Shown here: piece by piece, positions 1 through 9,822 of the stretch
Position numbering within the stretch: the stretch's first letter is position 1
Layout: each line of letters starts with the position of its first letter
From: Pelargonium nanum
Taxonomy: Eukaryota > Streptophyta > Magnoliopsida > Geraniales > Geraniaceae
Direction of reading: 5' to 3'
NCBI GenBank assembly: GCA_036897485.1
Contig: JAYMTF010000988.1
Coordinates: 1 to 27,514, forward strand
DNA: 27,514 nt
Notes under the pieces: generated by a model
Told to the model about the DNA's origin: nothing
The model's input: only the letters and a program-made list of their open reading frames with translations
Databases searched by the model: none
Program-made: the position numbers and the translations under genes

Positions 1-265
1 AAGCAAGCGGTATCTTTTATTAATCCAACCCGAAGGTCATAATAAAAGTACAATACAGGGTCCGAACCTAGACCAAACACGAAATAGGATCGGTTACCCA
101 AAGACGGAAAGGAAACGAAATTACAAAAGAGCTATCAATGCAAAGAACAAGAGAGAGCATAAAACTCTGAATGCGCAAGATAGTACTGTCCACATGACTC
201 GCGAAAGACTCTCCCATTCCGCCCGAACCAAATATGCCAAAGAATCACTGGGCATAGAGCCTCAC
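1..265 (-). mobile_element. 3' end of a LINE (non-LTR retrotransposon), truncated
   Basis: Read on the minus strand, positions about 265-200 encode ILWHIWFGRNGRVFRE. This resembles the LW-x-IW-x2-RN-x-R-x-F motif at the C-terminal end of many plant LINE reverse-transcriptase ORFs. Downstream the frame is interrupted, and a pyrimidine-rich tract ends in AATAAAAG close to position 1, like a LINE 3' untranslated region. The reverse transcriptase core is absent, so this is a 5'-truncated dead copy that runs off the left edge. The frame stays open upstream to 473, but that part is histidine- and threonine-rich and does not look like LINE protein. Confidence is moderate because only one short motif supports the call. 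Confidence 0.45.
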
Positions 266-1131
266 AACAATAAGTTTTCGTTGAGTGATGGTGATGAAAT
301 AATGGGAAGAATGAGCTAAGGACAAACATCATGTATGTGTGGGTATGTATGTATGTTGTAATGGTTAAGGGGGTGGTGATGAAATTAACTTGAAGGAGCT
401 TCCACAAGAGGCTACAGTAAAGCCGTAAGGGTGAGACTCCTGTGAAAAATGAGTTTGCACATAAGTTATGCAAAAGTTTTTAAATGAAATGTTTGTTATT
501 CAAATGTTTTGGCGAACAAATTAGCTCATGTGAGCTGCCTCTTCCTCATTCGTGACTTACTTGAAAAAAGGGTGCAAGACTTGTGATGATTTTCCCGGAC
601 AAGCCCTAAACATCAACCACCCCAATCATTCAGAAATAAAAAGGCACATCATTGAGCTATAAATCTTCTGCTGGAATTCTCTAAACCTACTAATTAAATC
701 GATTAATTTTAACTTATAATGAACAAACATTATGACATAAAAATTAACTTTGTTTAGAATTGAATTAATCTTTAGGTTTTTTTTTGTTTTTATACTGATC
801 ATTGCACTCATATAGTCATATAAACTTGAAGTGAACTATGCTAAGACAAACCAGGAAAAGGGTGATTTAATTATTTTTAACAACTAATTAAATTGAGATC
901 ATCCATTATTATATATAACCTGCATACCTCTGAAAATAAAAGATCTTCTTGTTTCTTCAATCATTTTTGTGTAAACCTAATACTCCCTAAATATATACAG
1001 ATGCGCACAATAAGATTCAATCAACTCCGATCTTCAAATATGGGTGTCAACAACATACTCCATGCATCGAAAATCTCACTCCCTAAAAGATCTATACATA
1101 TGATTATAACTATAATTAATTTTATTAATCT
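266..1131. other. AT-rich spacer, including the PUB gene 3' UTR
   Basis: No credible coding region is visible. The part next to 1131 should hold the 3' UTR of the minus-strand PUB gene. One AATAAA on the minus strand (1126-1121) lies only a few bases past the stop, probably too close to be the poly(A) signal in use. Short open frames at 626-811 and 893-1198 are AT-rich and have no recognisable content. Confidence 0.5.
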
Positions 1132-2388
1132 TCACCTTAAATATTTTGTTACCAAATTAGAATTACCCATGCAAGGAGAGCTGTGCCACTCCTTATAATG
1201 CGATCTCAACATATCGCTAGCTTTGTTCTTCAAATGCGCGGCACATCCAACCTGTAGCACCGCGAAAAGCTTCACAACAGCTCCCACCTTCAGCATCTCC
1301 TGCGACACCACGTGGTTGTACGAGTACTTACATATCAATGACAATATCAAAATCGCCCGGTCGTCGGCCGTCGGCGACACTCTCAGTATCCGCTTCGCCA
1401 CCACCGCCAGGCCGGCGCCGTGGCCCAGCAGCTGAGCCCTCCCGTCGGCGCAGGAGCAGAGGTGGAACAAAACTCCGAGCACCAGCTCGGTCGTCTTGTT
1501 CTCCTCCGGCGCTCTCAGCTCCAGCTCCACCAGCTCGAACACCGCTCCGGCCTCCACCATCGTCACGCGGTTCCTCCCCGACGGGCACGCGTTCAGCATG
1601 ATCCGGAGCGTCGCGTTGATCGCTTGCTGAGTCACGCTCTCCTCCCGGAGAACCGCCACGATCCGCTTGAAGAAATCTGGCCGGAGCCGGTCCAGGACGC
1701 CGGGGCTCGCGGCTTCGAGAATCTTCTTGATCACGCACACCGCGTGCGACTTCATCGCAGCGTGATTCTCGGAGCGAAACGCCAAGAGCCACGTCAGCGA
1801 CTCCACGATCCGGTTGTTGTGTTCTTCTAGAAGGTTCTTCCGCTCCGCGGCTGGAATCCGTACGAAATGTAGAATGCTCACGGCTTCCTCGAGCCCAGCC
1901 GGCACGTGATGATCGTGATCGGCGTGATATCCTTGACCGTAGCACGTGACGATGAACAGCAACATGGCCTTTCCGACGCCGGCGTCGGCCATGTACTTCC
2001 GGTTGCGGTCGTTCTCGGCGGCGAGCATTTCGAGCTGCCGAAGAATCTTGATCTGCAAGTTGGGCTTCCAGAGGTCTTTGAGGAGGCCGTTGACGTGGAG
2101 CTTGGAGATCGGAGATTTCGGAGTCGGGATCCGGTCAACGCCGCGGGAGGCGTTTAGGTTGCACCAGCCCTGGATAAGGCGGCGGAGGGTGTGGTTAGGG
2201 GTCAGATCGGAGTCCGGAGGAAGATGCTGATTGGTTACTGGACATGTAAAGATATGCTCGTCGAAAAGCCAGTGCTCGATGCTCTGGCGGTCGTAGGTGA
2301 TGCCGGTTATGATCGTCACCGGATCTTTCATGATCTGGAGAGAGATCGGACAGATAAAATATTCGGGGATTTCAATATCGACGTCCAT
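1132..2388 (-). CDS. PUB23: U-box/ARM-repeat E3 ubiquitin-protein ligase, PUB22/23/24 class
   Basis: This intronless gene encodes 418 residues, close to the 410-460 usual in this class. The U-box covers about residues 6-80: EIPEYFICPISLQIMKDPV, then GITYDRQSIEHW, CPVTNQ and the diagnostic DLTPNHTLRRLIQGWC. Cys13-Pro14-Ile15 lies where the U-box contacts the E2 enzyme, and Trp40 is a conserved core position. A linker with RIPTPKSPI (residues 86-94) is typical of the class. Residues about 105-400 form leucine- and alanine-rich helical repeats of the armadillo type, with GRNRVTMVEAGAV and GRAQLLGHGAGLAVVAKRI as recognisable stretches. From family knowledge such proteins attach ubiquitin to cytosolic targets and damp pattern-triggered immunity and drought signalling. 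ATG at 2388 gives the canonical MDVDIEIP start. The gene is much richer in GC than its surroundings, which creates long shadow frames. The class is secure; which PUB paralogue is not. Confidence 0.93.
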   Translation of the reverse strand: MDVDIEIPEYFICPISLQIMKDPVTIITGITYDRQSIEHWLFDEHIFTCPVTNQHLPPDSDLTPNHTLRRLIQGWCNLNASRGVDRIPTPKSPISKLHVNGLLKDLWKPNLQIKILRQLEMLAAENDRNRKYMADAGVGKAMLLFIVTCYGQGYHADHDHHVPAGLEEAVSILHFVRIPAAERKNLLEEHNNRIVESLTWLLAFRSENHAAMKSHAVCVIKKILEAASPGVLDRLRPDFFKRIVAVLREESVTQQAINATLRIMLNACPSGRNRVTMVEAGAVFELVELELRAPEENKTTELVLGVLFHLCSCADGRAQLLGHGAGLAVVAKRILRVSPTADDRAILILSLICKYSYNHVVSQEMLKVGAVVKLFAVLQVGCAAHLKNKASDMLRSHYKEWHSSPCMGNSNLVTKYLR

Positions 2389-2690
2389 GAAAATATATAT
2401 GTATGAGCAGTGATGAGTAGAGTAGTGTGTGTTAATATTTTCTTGGATATGAAATGGAGAGGACGTTGGGATTGGGATGTTGGTTGTAATGTTGAGAGAA
2501 TAGCTAGGTTTGATTTATTGACGAAAATGTGAGAGAGATTTAAATTAGATGCGACCGGTCTTCTCTTATATTTGTGAACAATGGGTGGCTGGTCGTATGT
2601 ATATATGGATTCTTGTGATGGTTCCTTGCATGCATTATTATTCTAATTAAAGAGGATGAATCAGTAGTGGTCAAAGTAGAAAAGTTTAGG
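2389..2690 (-). promoter_or_regulatory. Probable PUB promoter and 5' leader
   Basis: Upstream of the PUB start, the minus strand has a TATA-like CAAATATAAGAG near 2575-2564, which would put transcription start around 2540 and give a leader of roughly 150 bases. A W-box, TTGACC, lies at 2674-2669. W-boxes bind WRKY factors and would fit the pathogen-inducible expression known for this class. The link between these motifs and expression is inference. Confidence 0.4.
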
Positions 2691-2784
2691 TCTTCGACTT
2701 TATTCAAATACACTGCGTATTATTACAAGTTAATTACATATGGCTTGTTTTTTATGACATGAAAACTATGTGAATATATCATGA

Positions 2785-2984
2785 CTTGTTTGGTACAATA
2801 ATTTAACCGTTTTAAATTTTATTTAGATCTCGGGTTCGAACTTTCTTAACGGCGGTATGAAGTGGGGTGAAATTTTCAATTTTGGGTTCAAGCATCTTTG
2901 TTAACGGTATAAGATGGAGTGGAGTGAGGTTTTCTATTGAAAGATGAGACTTATCTTCTATGCAGCTCAGCTGATAAAAAAAAT
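2785..2984 (+). mobile_element. tRNA-derived SINE copy with an internal duplication
   Basis: A pol III box-B-like GGGTTCGAACTT (2832-2843) follows GATCTC and precedes ACGGCGGTATGAAGTGG, the same order as in the copies at 7098-7250 and 23923-24076. The body repeats about 52 bases later (GGGTTCAAG at 2884, then ACGGTATAAGATGGAGTGG), so this copy holds two box-B regions. It ends in GCAGCTCAGCTGATA plus an A-run (2962-2983). Without the extra unit its length would be near 147, close to the other two. Only a weak flanking match (CATGA) is visible as a target-site duplication. Confidence 0.55.
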
Positions 2985-3059
2985 ACATGAATTTTGAATT
3001 GTTAATGTTTTTATTTTGAATATCTCACACTATTGTTTTTGCTAGCACTCTTGAATCTA

Positions 3060-3155
3060 TTCTCTCAATATTTCAATTCCTCATAATTAACTGCAAAATC
3101 TGAACCTAGGTACTTAAGAAATGAGTAAACCATCTTGACTACTAAGCCAATCCTT
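3060..3155 (-). mobile_element. Degenerate tRNA-derived SINE-like fragment
   Basis: On the minus strand TTGGCTTAGTAGTCAAG (3150-3134) resembles a pol III box A (TGGCNNAGTGG), and CCTAGGTTCAGATTTTG (3109-3093) resembles a decayed box B about 35 bases later. The spacing is right for a tRNA-like head. No tail or target-site duplication could be fixed. It is not obviously the same family as the three better copies. Confidence 0.33.
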
Positions 3156-3172
3156 TAAGAGTTTACCTCTCA

Positions 3173-3198
3173 ATATTTGATTAGGGCTAATCAAATAT
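3173..3198. repeat. Near-perfect palindrome with 12-bp arms
   Basis: ATATTTGATTAG and CTAATCAAATAT are exact reverse complements separated only by GG. It lies just after the SINE-like fragment at 3060-3155 and before the primer-binding-site relic at 3276. It may be a remnant end of an element or a chance AT-rich palindrome. Confidence 0.6.
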
Positions 3199-3275
3199 CA
3201 ACAACCATTAAAAAAGATACAAATTTAAATATATTATACAAATCACACAAAGTATGAAGTTCATTTATATACATT

Positions 3276-3287
3276 TGGTATCAGAAT
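3276..3287 (+). mobile_element. LTR-retroelement primer-binding-site relic
   Basis: TGGTATCAGAAT matches 10 of 12 bases of TGGTATCAGAGC, the usual plant retroelement primer-binding site complementary to initiator methionine tRNA. It is preceded by ATACATT, compatible with an LTR ending in CA. The LTR itself could not be delimited, so this is a weak call. Confidence 0.3.
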
Positions 3288-3298
3288 AAGTTACATGA

Positions 3299-4780
3299 AT
3301 CATATTTATTTTATTTTACTGTCAAATCAATTAATTAAACATTTACTATAGTTATTAATTTATTATACATTTATAAGTTCAAACCTTCATTATGATCAAA
3401 ATATATAAAGGGCGGGAGAAAAATGTGATAATCGCAATTCTTCAGTCCAGATTTGGTATTTTATTAAGTGAGATTGGAAATATATAGTTCTCTTGTGAAA
3501 CTCAATTGAACTAAAACCTTATTATAGTATAGATATATGGATATCATGCTATTATATAGTTACACATTTTCTCATAAAATCAAATTTTCTTCTTCCATTA
3601 AGTACGAAAAGAAATATGTGGCTGGAGAGAGTTTTATCGTCTTTTTTACGCGTACTTGGATCAACAGACTCCCAATATGATGATCGAATTATTATTGCAT
3701 GGTTAAGAAAAAATATCAGAATGTTCTTAAATGGTTATGAAAAAAAAAAACTATGATCACATCATGCATGCATCAAATACAATTATGTACTAATCATGAT
3801 CTTTGGTCCACTTGGCACCATCTTGACCTCGAAACATTTTGAAGGAGTGTTAATCTCCCCAACTCCATAAAATTAAAATAAAAACAGCCCAAGGTTTTAT
3901 AAAAATTGTGAATTAGCTCAAATTCATTGAATATAATAAAACTTGTTCTACAATAGTAGCTGGTTTTGATTATTGGATTCAATGTATAGTGACAACGTAC
4001 ACATGAATTAATTTTACCCAATTCAGCAGGTCAACAAAACAAAACCTAGTCATTTAAGCACAATCCACATGATATCGCAAGTTTGTATTTTTTTTCTCTA
4101 ATTTTTATTTATATATATAAACTAAAAATAGTCATTTTCAACTAGTCTACCAAATAAAAAGATAAAAATATAAGTAAAATTGCAATCATGATGTATGGTA
4201 CTATACTCTATAAATAAGCGGTCAAAAATTCCAAGGGAGGGCATGATCTGGTCATAATGGTGGGGCCTATCTATTATATTTGGAGTCAAAAAGCCATATC
4301 AAGTCAGCAACGGGTCTTCATTACCTCAAATGTATAGACAAATCATTGTTGAATATGGAATTTTCATTGAAGCTATGGTAATAATAGCTAGTATTTGATC
4401 TCGTTTGTACGAAACATTAAGAATTTAAAATGAAAGATATTGTCAGTTTGATTGGAAATGTAATAATGTACTATTTGAATTTGTTTCACTATAATGATTT
4501 CATACAAATCGTTTTATGCAACTCTAATGTGAAACTTAATTTTTTTTTAATGTAGATCTGCATGAGTATTGAGCAATTTTATAATATATTTTCTTCGAAC
4601 TAAAAGTGATAATACATCTGTCTAATAATCAATTTAATTAATTCATCAATTACACTTTGTTCACTTGAATTATGGTTTTCTTTTAATTAAAAGTACAAAA
4701 ACAACAAATTCTTTTAATGATAGTTAGATAGCTTATATATAATTGATATATACATGTTTGAAATGGTTAAATTGGCATCT
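3299..4780. other. AT-rich intergenic DNA, no gene seen
   Basis: All frames are short and AT-driven, including the 75-codon minus-strand frame at 3794-4021. No domain, tRNA or well-defined repeat was recognised. Confidence 0.5.
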
Positions 4781-4784
4781 TACG

Positions 4785-5275
4785 GTTGTTGTCGTTTGAT
4801 CCACGTGTCAGGAAAGTTCAGTTGAAGTTTTAAGTGTTGAAACCCGTTGTTCATGGTCGATGTACGGGTGACCAATGTAAGCCAGACTTCGATCTTGTGG
4901 TCTGACACGTACCCTGTGACCCGCTGGAGCCAACACATCAAAGAACGATGACCCCAGGGTGTGGTTCAGGGACACCACCCCGGACGCGAGAGTTAGATCT
5001 CGACAATAATCACAAAAACTCTAAAAAACGATTTAGAGAGATAAAGTAAATACGAAATTGTGAATATCATTTTCTCATACTAAGAGAGGAGTATATATAT
5101 AATATATACTAACTACCAATATTCATCATGTGTTTATGCGTGATTGGTTGATGATGAAGTGGACTTCGAACCCACTTTGTAACATGAGCTCATGCTTCCC
5201 GTGTTAGGCCGAGAGAGTTCTCATATGTCCCTCGTTCACCGAGGTGTTCGTCGGTATGGTCTCAAAATCAATATA
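4785..5275. repeat. GC-richer island, probable decayed transposable element
   Basis: This stretch stands out from its surroundings by its base composition. It contains a G-box (CCACGTGTC near 4801), a GC-rich core around 4950-4990 with a small GGTGT/ACACC inverted repeat, and then an AT-rich part with a TATATATAATATATA run. The minus strand near 5180-5160 reads GTGGGTTCGAAGTCCAC, which folds like a tRNA T-arm, but no complete tRNA cloverleaf could be built around it. There is no coding potential. It could be an LTR or another non-autonomous element; I could not classify it. Confidence 0.35.
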
Positions 5276-5279
5276 TAGT

Positions 5280-7088
5280 TTCTTTAAAAGAAAATAGATA
5301 TGCATAAAAAATTAGAAAAGTGGAATGTTTGTATAAAATATAGCTTATAAAATTCTTTTCCCACACAAAGTTTTTAAAATTAAACAAATACAAAAAGATA
5401 TCTATAAACATGATTATTGTACCACACGTTATCATAAAGACATAATTAAAATTTGTTCCTTTATCGGATTGTAACTTTCCAAGTCAACGCAGGATGAATT
5501 AGTTTGAATAGTTACTACAATATTTTTTTAAGTAAAAATTAGTCAACTGATTTTGTCATATTATAAAAAATGTTAATGGTCTACCCTTTGCTTACCTAAT
5601 AACCTTACCTAGCTAGATGTGGATGCAGAATTCAAAATCTTGAGTCAAATATTCCATCAAACACTGGCCATTGTTGTGGCTGCTTTTATATAACAACAAA
5701 GAATAACTATTTTATCTATTTTTTCCATTTTAGAGAAAAATGCATTAATGCACTAATCACTATTGTAACAACACAATTATGAATCTATATCATTCATATT
5801 ATGATGGTTGTTGTAGATGAAAATACTATTTAGATTGTGAACTTATCTTATATGTTTTTTTTTGTGTGACTGATGTGATATTTGGATGAATTATTCAATT
5901 ACATCCTATCCTTTTATTAAAGAGTTTTTTATTTATTTATAATTTATTCAAATTAACAATAAACTCACATAAATTCTTCAGCTATACACAAATTCATATT
6001 TGATCTTTTAAAAAAATTCAAATCACCATTGTTTTTCCACTATTGTATCTTAAATACCATTTAGTTCTTTCAAAAAAAAAATACCATTTAGTTTTTTAAA
6101 AAATTACCGTTTTCTAAAAATTAGCAAACAAATTAAGTTCTATTATGTGTCATGTTTTGCATAGAGGATGCTCAGTTAATGGAGTTTAAGATATATGCAA
6201 ATAATACTTTTTTTATTTATAAATGATAATGCGATTGTATAATATAAGGATAAATAATGATTTTAAAAATAACGGGATGATCAATAAGGATTTGCGAGTA
6301 TAATTGAAGAATTGTTTATAACACTAAATTATACAATTTTCTCAACCTAATGACCGATCTTTCAAATGGAAAAACCATATGCACAATTTATATGAAAAAA
6401 ATAATCATTTTCCTATTATTTATTCATGTTTTTGTTGTTTTATTATGATGTAATAATTCTTATATATTCTTTGAAATATTTTTATTATAATAACGTCTTC
6501 TACTCACACCTACAAATAACCCATATATATTAATGCTCTTGAGATGACTAAAATTCGAGGCCTCAAACATGGAACACGACCATTAATTAAAACCGCACAT
6601 TCGTAATTCGTATGTATTTAGTGATGGAATCGACTTGTTTGTACAGAAGAGTAAAACAATTATTTTTCGAATCTTTATACAAATGTAAACTATTTACACA
6701 AGTTGGCAAGTAGCTAAATGAATTCATCAAGTGCCAAGACTGAAGATTAATGTGCAGAAGAAACAGAAGTACTAAAGAAGAAGGTGTCAAAAACGAGACA
6801 AGCACGTTTGTTGAATCACGACTTTAATTCTATATGTGCTTTAATTAAGCAGTGCTCATAAAAGAAACATGTATTGTATAATAGTAGAGAATTAATTGAT
6901 GACCTAACTACGTACGTACAAAATTGATTAACTCATTGTCATTGCATAATTGCGCAAGAAAAGTATATGATAAACTTTAATGTATTATTGAATTTGTTTG
7001 ACATTATAAAAACTCTGAAACTTCATCCACCTATCACTGTTGATTATGTATAATATCAGCACCTCCTTTGAAGACCAAGAAACTCATG
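5280..7088. other. AT-rich intergenic DNA, no gene seen
   Basis: Long A/T runs and scattered short frames only. The minus-strand frame at 6587-6805 has no domain and no upstream context suggesting a gene. A short stretch near 6553-6575 (ATTCGAGGCCTCAAAC) faintly resembles SINE box-B sequence, but not enough to call. Confidence 0.5.
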
Positions 7089-7097
7089 TTAATAGTA

Positions 7098-7250
7098 TTT
7101 TTTTATTATCAGTTGAGCTACACGACAAGGGTAGTTACTCACTTTAAATCCAAATAACTCACTCCATACAGTCAGCAAGGAGTGTCGAACCCGAGATCTA
7201 AAAAAAAATCTGAAGCGTTTAGACTGTTTGGCGCAACCTACATTGCTATA
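7098..7250 (-). mobile_element. tRNA-derived SINE copy (about 153 bp)
   Basis: On the minus strand the element reads GGTTGCGCCAAACAGTCTAA (box-A region), then GATCTCGGGTTCGACACTCC (box-B region), TGACTGTATGGAGTGAG, and ends GTAGCTCAACTGATAATA plus an A-run, seen as T-rich DNA at 7098-7107. The flanks TTAATAGTA (7089-7097) and TTAAATAGTA (7251-7260) differ by a single A and look like an aged target-site duplication. Length and module order match the copy at 23923-24076. Confidence 0.6.
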
Positions 7251-7593
7251 TTAAATAGTAACTACTTTGCTGACCAGTGTATTATTTCTCTATCATTTAT
7301 TTTAAAAAATAAATGTTATTTCTTATATTCTTTTAACAATTTAGTTATATACAAATTATTAATAATGTATTTATAATAATAAAATTCTTTGAATAAATAA
7401 CCGCATATACACAGAAAAAATATTATGCTTTTAATCGTTGAAAGAAAAAGTCTATAACTAATTCATCAGGAACCTTAACTGATTTTATTTTTTTTCATTT
7501 TTAACTGTAAATTTGGTTGTCAAAATATTTATTGTAATTTGAAACCAAAAAGTGGTGAATTACAAAATATTATAGAGGGTGACAAGTGACAAT

Positions 7594-7812
7594 GACGGAT
7601 CTAGTAAGGGAGTGTACGTGGGAGCAATTGCTCCCACTAAAAAAAAAAAGAAATCTCCTATATTGTATAGTTTCTAGAAAAAAATCTGCTATCTATTTAA
7701 AATTTATAAATTATTTGTTCAAATGTTAAAAATTTGATTATCTGTATCAGTCGTTTGATAAAATTTTCAATCACTAATTTTGTTCTCACGTAACGAAAAC
7801 TTTAGATCCGTC
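7594..7812. mobile_element. MITE-like element with 10-bp terminal inverted repeats
   Basis: GACGGATCTA (7594-7603) and TAGATCCGTC (7803-7812) are exact inverse copies bounding 219 bp of AT-rich DNA without coding potential. A 20-bp perfect palindrome and a poly(A) run lie near the left end. Flanking target-site duplications were not clear. A TIR element is one reading; a piece of another dispersed repeat with a chance inverted motif is the alternative. Confidence 0.35.
7618..7637. repeat. 20-bp perfect palindrome
   Basis: GTGGGAGCAATTGCTCCCAC equals its own reverse complement over all 20 bases. It is followed directly by a run of A residues and lies inside the MITE-like element, close to its left end. 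Confidence 0.85.
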
Positions 7813-9780
7813 CGCGACGACTCTCATTAAATTTTTTCTCCGTCCTACCATGATACTAAATAACCTATAAGTTTCAAACTAGGATCTTTCATAAATAAAA
7901 AAATTAGTTCTTTCCACTCAAAAAAAAAAATAGTTCTTGAATCATTAGGTATTTAGGTTGTTTAACAGGGGACAATTTTCTACATACTTAAGAGATTATT
8001 TTCAATTAACTTATGTCCTCTGATAAAATAAATAATAAAAAAACACTTATGTCCTTTTAAAATTGTTATTCTCTTTTCTTTTTTGTCACAAATATTTTTT
8101 CTCTCTCTTTCATGATAAGGATATTAGATTTGAATCTACGCTATATAGACATATAAAATAAACACCATCATCATCTCTAGGTTTAGACTTTAAATTTGCT
8201 CTCCATATATTTAAGCAACTAATTAACTATCCCAAATTATTTATTTGGGATGGATATGATCCCATGAGGTTGTTAGATAAGGAGCTAAATGTTTGACTAA
8301 TGCATGACATATAATTTAATTATTTATTTGTAGTATATAATAGTTTATTTAATAATTTTGGGTCAAGCATATTTTCGTCACGTTCGCAACCAAAGAAAAG
8401 CTATAAAAATAGATATTAAATTGTTTAGTTAATCTGGTCAATTGAATTTTTTAAGTCCCAAAATAGTGCATGATATACACATATCACCACTAGGGTCTAG
8501 GGGTGATACACAAACTAGAAAGTTTATATCTCCCTTTTCATGGTCAATAATCATACACTTATAGAAGGTTGAACATTTGTATTGATAATCGTGGGAACTA
8601 GTCCCAAAAAAACTTCCTTACAATTTCATAAAGAGTCTTCATGAGTATTTGCCACAAATTTGTTTTCGAATTTTCCATATTTTGAAATTTAATTTTTGAA
8701 TTCATTCAAGTGGTATTGTTAGTGAATACTGAATAGTTTTCGAGCACAAAATCAAAATCAGTTTAAAAGTTAAGACGTGTACTGGGGTCCATCCCAACTT
8801 TAAAAAAGTTTGAGAATAAAGTCATAGTTTAATTCATCAAAATCGGGCTAAGTATGAGCCTAAATCTCATTTTGATTAAAATAAAGACGATCAATGACAT
8901 AATAAATAATTAGCAACAAACCAAAAATTGGATTGGCCATGGTCGTGGCAGGGCAATCACTCCTATGGGGAGGCTCATTTCCATGTGGTGTCCATCCTCG
9001 TCAAAGATGCAACTCACATTTGCCTCCATGTGTCCTCGGATCACGCAAAAAACATGGAAAGCGTTTTATTATGATTGCTTGATTTAGTATTGAATGTTTT
9101 GTTTAAAGCTATACGTTTAGGAAGACGATCACTTAGGTCCCATTTTTTACTCTTGCATCTCTACTATATGATCTTATTAACTTTGAGTGATATTCTTATT
9201 TATCCTAATGCCTCGGGAGCTTGCTTCCCCTAGGGGTGTCATCGCTTTGATTAAAATTGGGCAAACAAACAAATCCTTTGGAGAATACACATTTGACTCT
9301 AATTAAGCTTATTGGATCACTGGATCTTATGTTTTGTCTCCTTAACCTATGTCTTATCATTCCAAATATAAGTTGCGCTTAAATATTGAGAGGGTTGTGA
9401 AGTATGTGGGGGATGTTTTACTAAAAATGCTTGTTTTAAGACCAAACGTCTTGTGCACAAAATGATGCATACTTGAGTCCTAATTTTAAGCTCATTTCAT
9501 TTATAAAATAAAAAAATTAAGCTCATTTGCCTCTACTGAACAGAACTCGTTGCGTCGACTTGTAGATTCGATAGGGACAAAATCTTCAAGTTGGCTGGTT
9601 TGACTTTGACTAGCACTTCTTACTGCGACAAGATTGTTTTCAGGTATTGTAACACTCTTTTCTTGTTCTTCTTTAACTTTATTTGGCTTCCTTGTTATGT
9701 AACGTGTTGCTCATCCGGTATAAAACACTAGTAAGAAAAGCTTAAAATCATAAAAGTTCTCAATTAAGATCAATGAGAAA
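7813..9780. other. Intergenic DNA, no gene seen
   Basis: AT-rich, with somewhat less AT-rich patches at about 8930-9060 and 9540-9650. In the second patch an open frame from about 9541 to 9643 ends at a CAG/GTATTG splice-donor-like site, but no partner exon or known protein was recognised. A 9-bp-arm hairpin (ATCCCAAAT, TATTT loop, ATTTGGGAT) lies at 8229-8251. No RNA gene was found. Confidence 0.45.
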
Positions 9781-9782
9781 TT

Positions 9783-9822
9783 AAGTGGGCTTGGGATTGA
9801 GGTCAAAGTGGGCTTGGGATTG
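9783..9822 (+). repeat. Short direct repeat, 17 bp twice
   Basis: AAGTGGGCTTGGGATTG occurs at 9783-9799 and exactly again at 9806-9822, and related GGCTTGGGCC-like words continue to about 9878. It is a small local tandem duplication of unknown origin. Confidence 0.7.

Noticed and set aside
1223..2406. Long plus-strand and alternate-frame ORFs overlapping the PUB gene
   Set aside because: They arise from the high GC content of the true gene on the minus strand; their proteins are arginine-, proline- and serine-rich without domains.
5150..5230. Possible tRNA gene on the minus strand
   Set aside because: Only a T-arm-like hairpin exists; no D-arm, anticodon arm or matching acceptor stem could be built.
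9541..9643. Possible exon ending at a CAG/GTATTG donor
   Set aside because: The open frame is about 34 codons, no partner exon is visible, and the peptide was not recognised.
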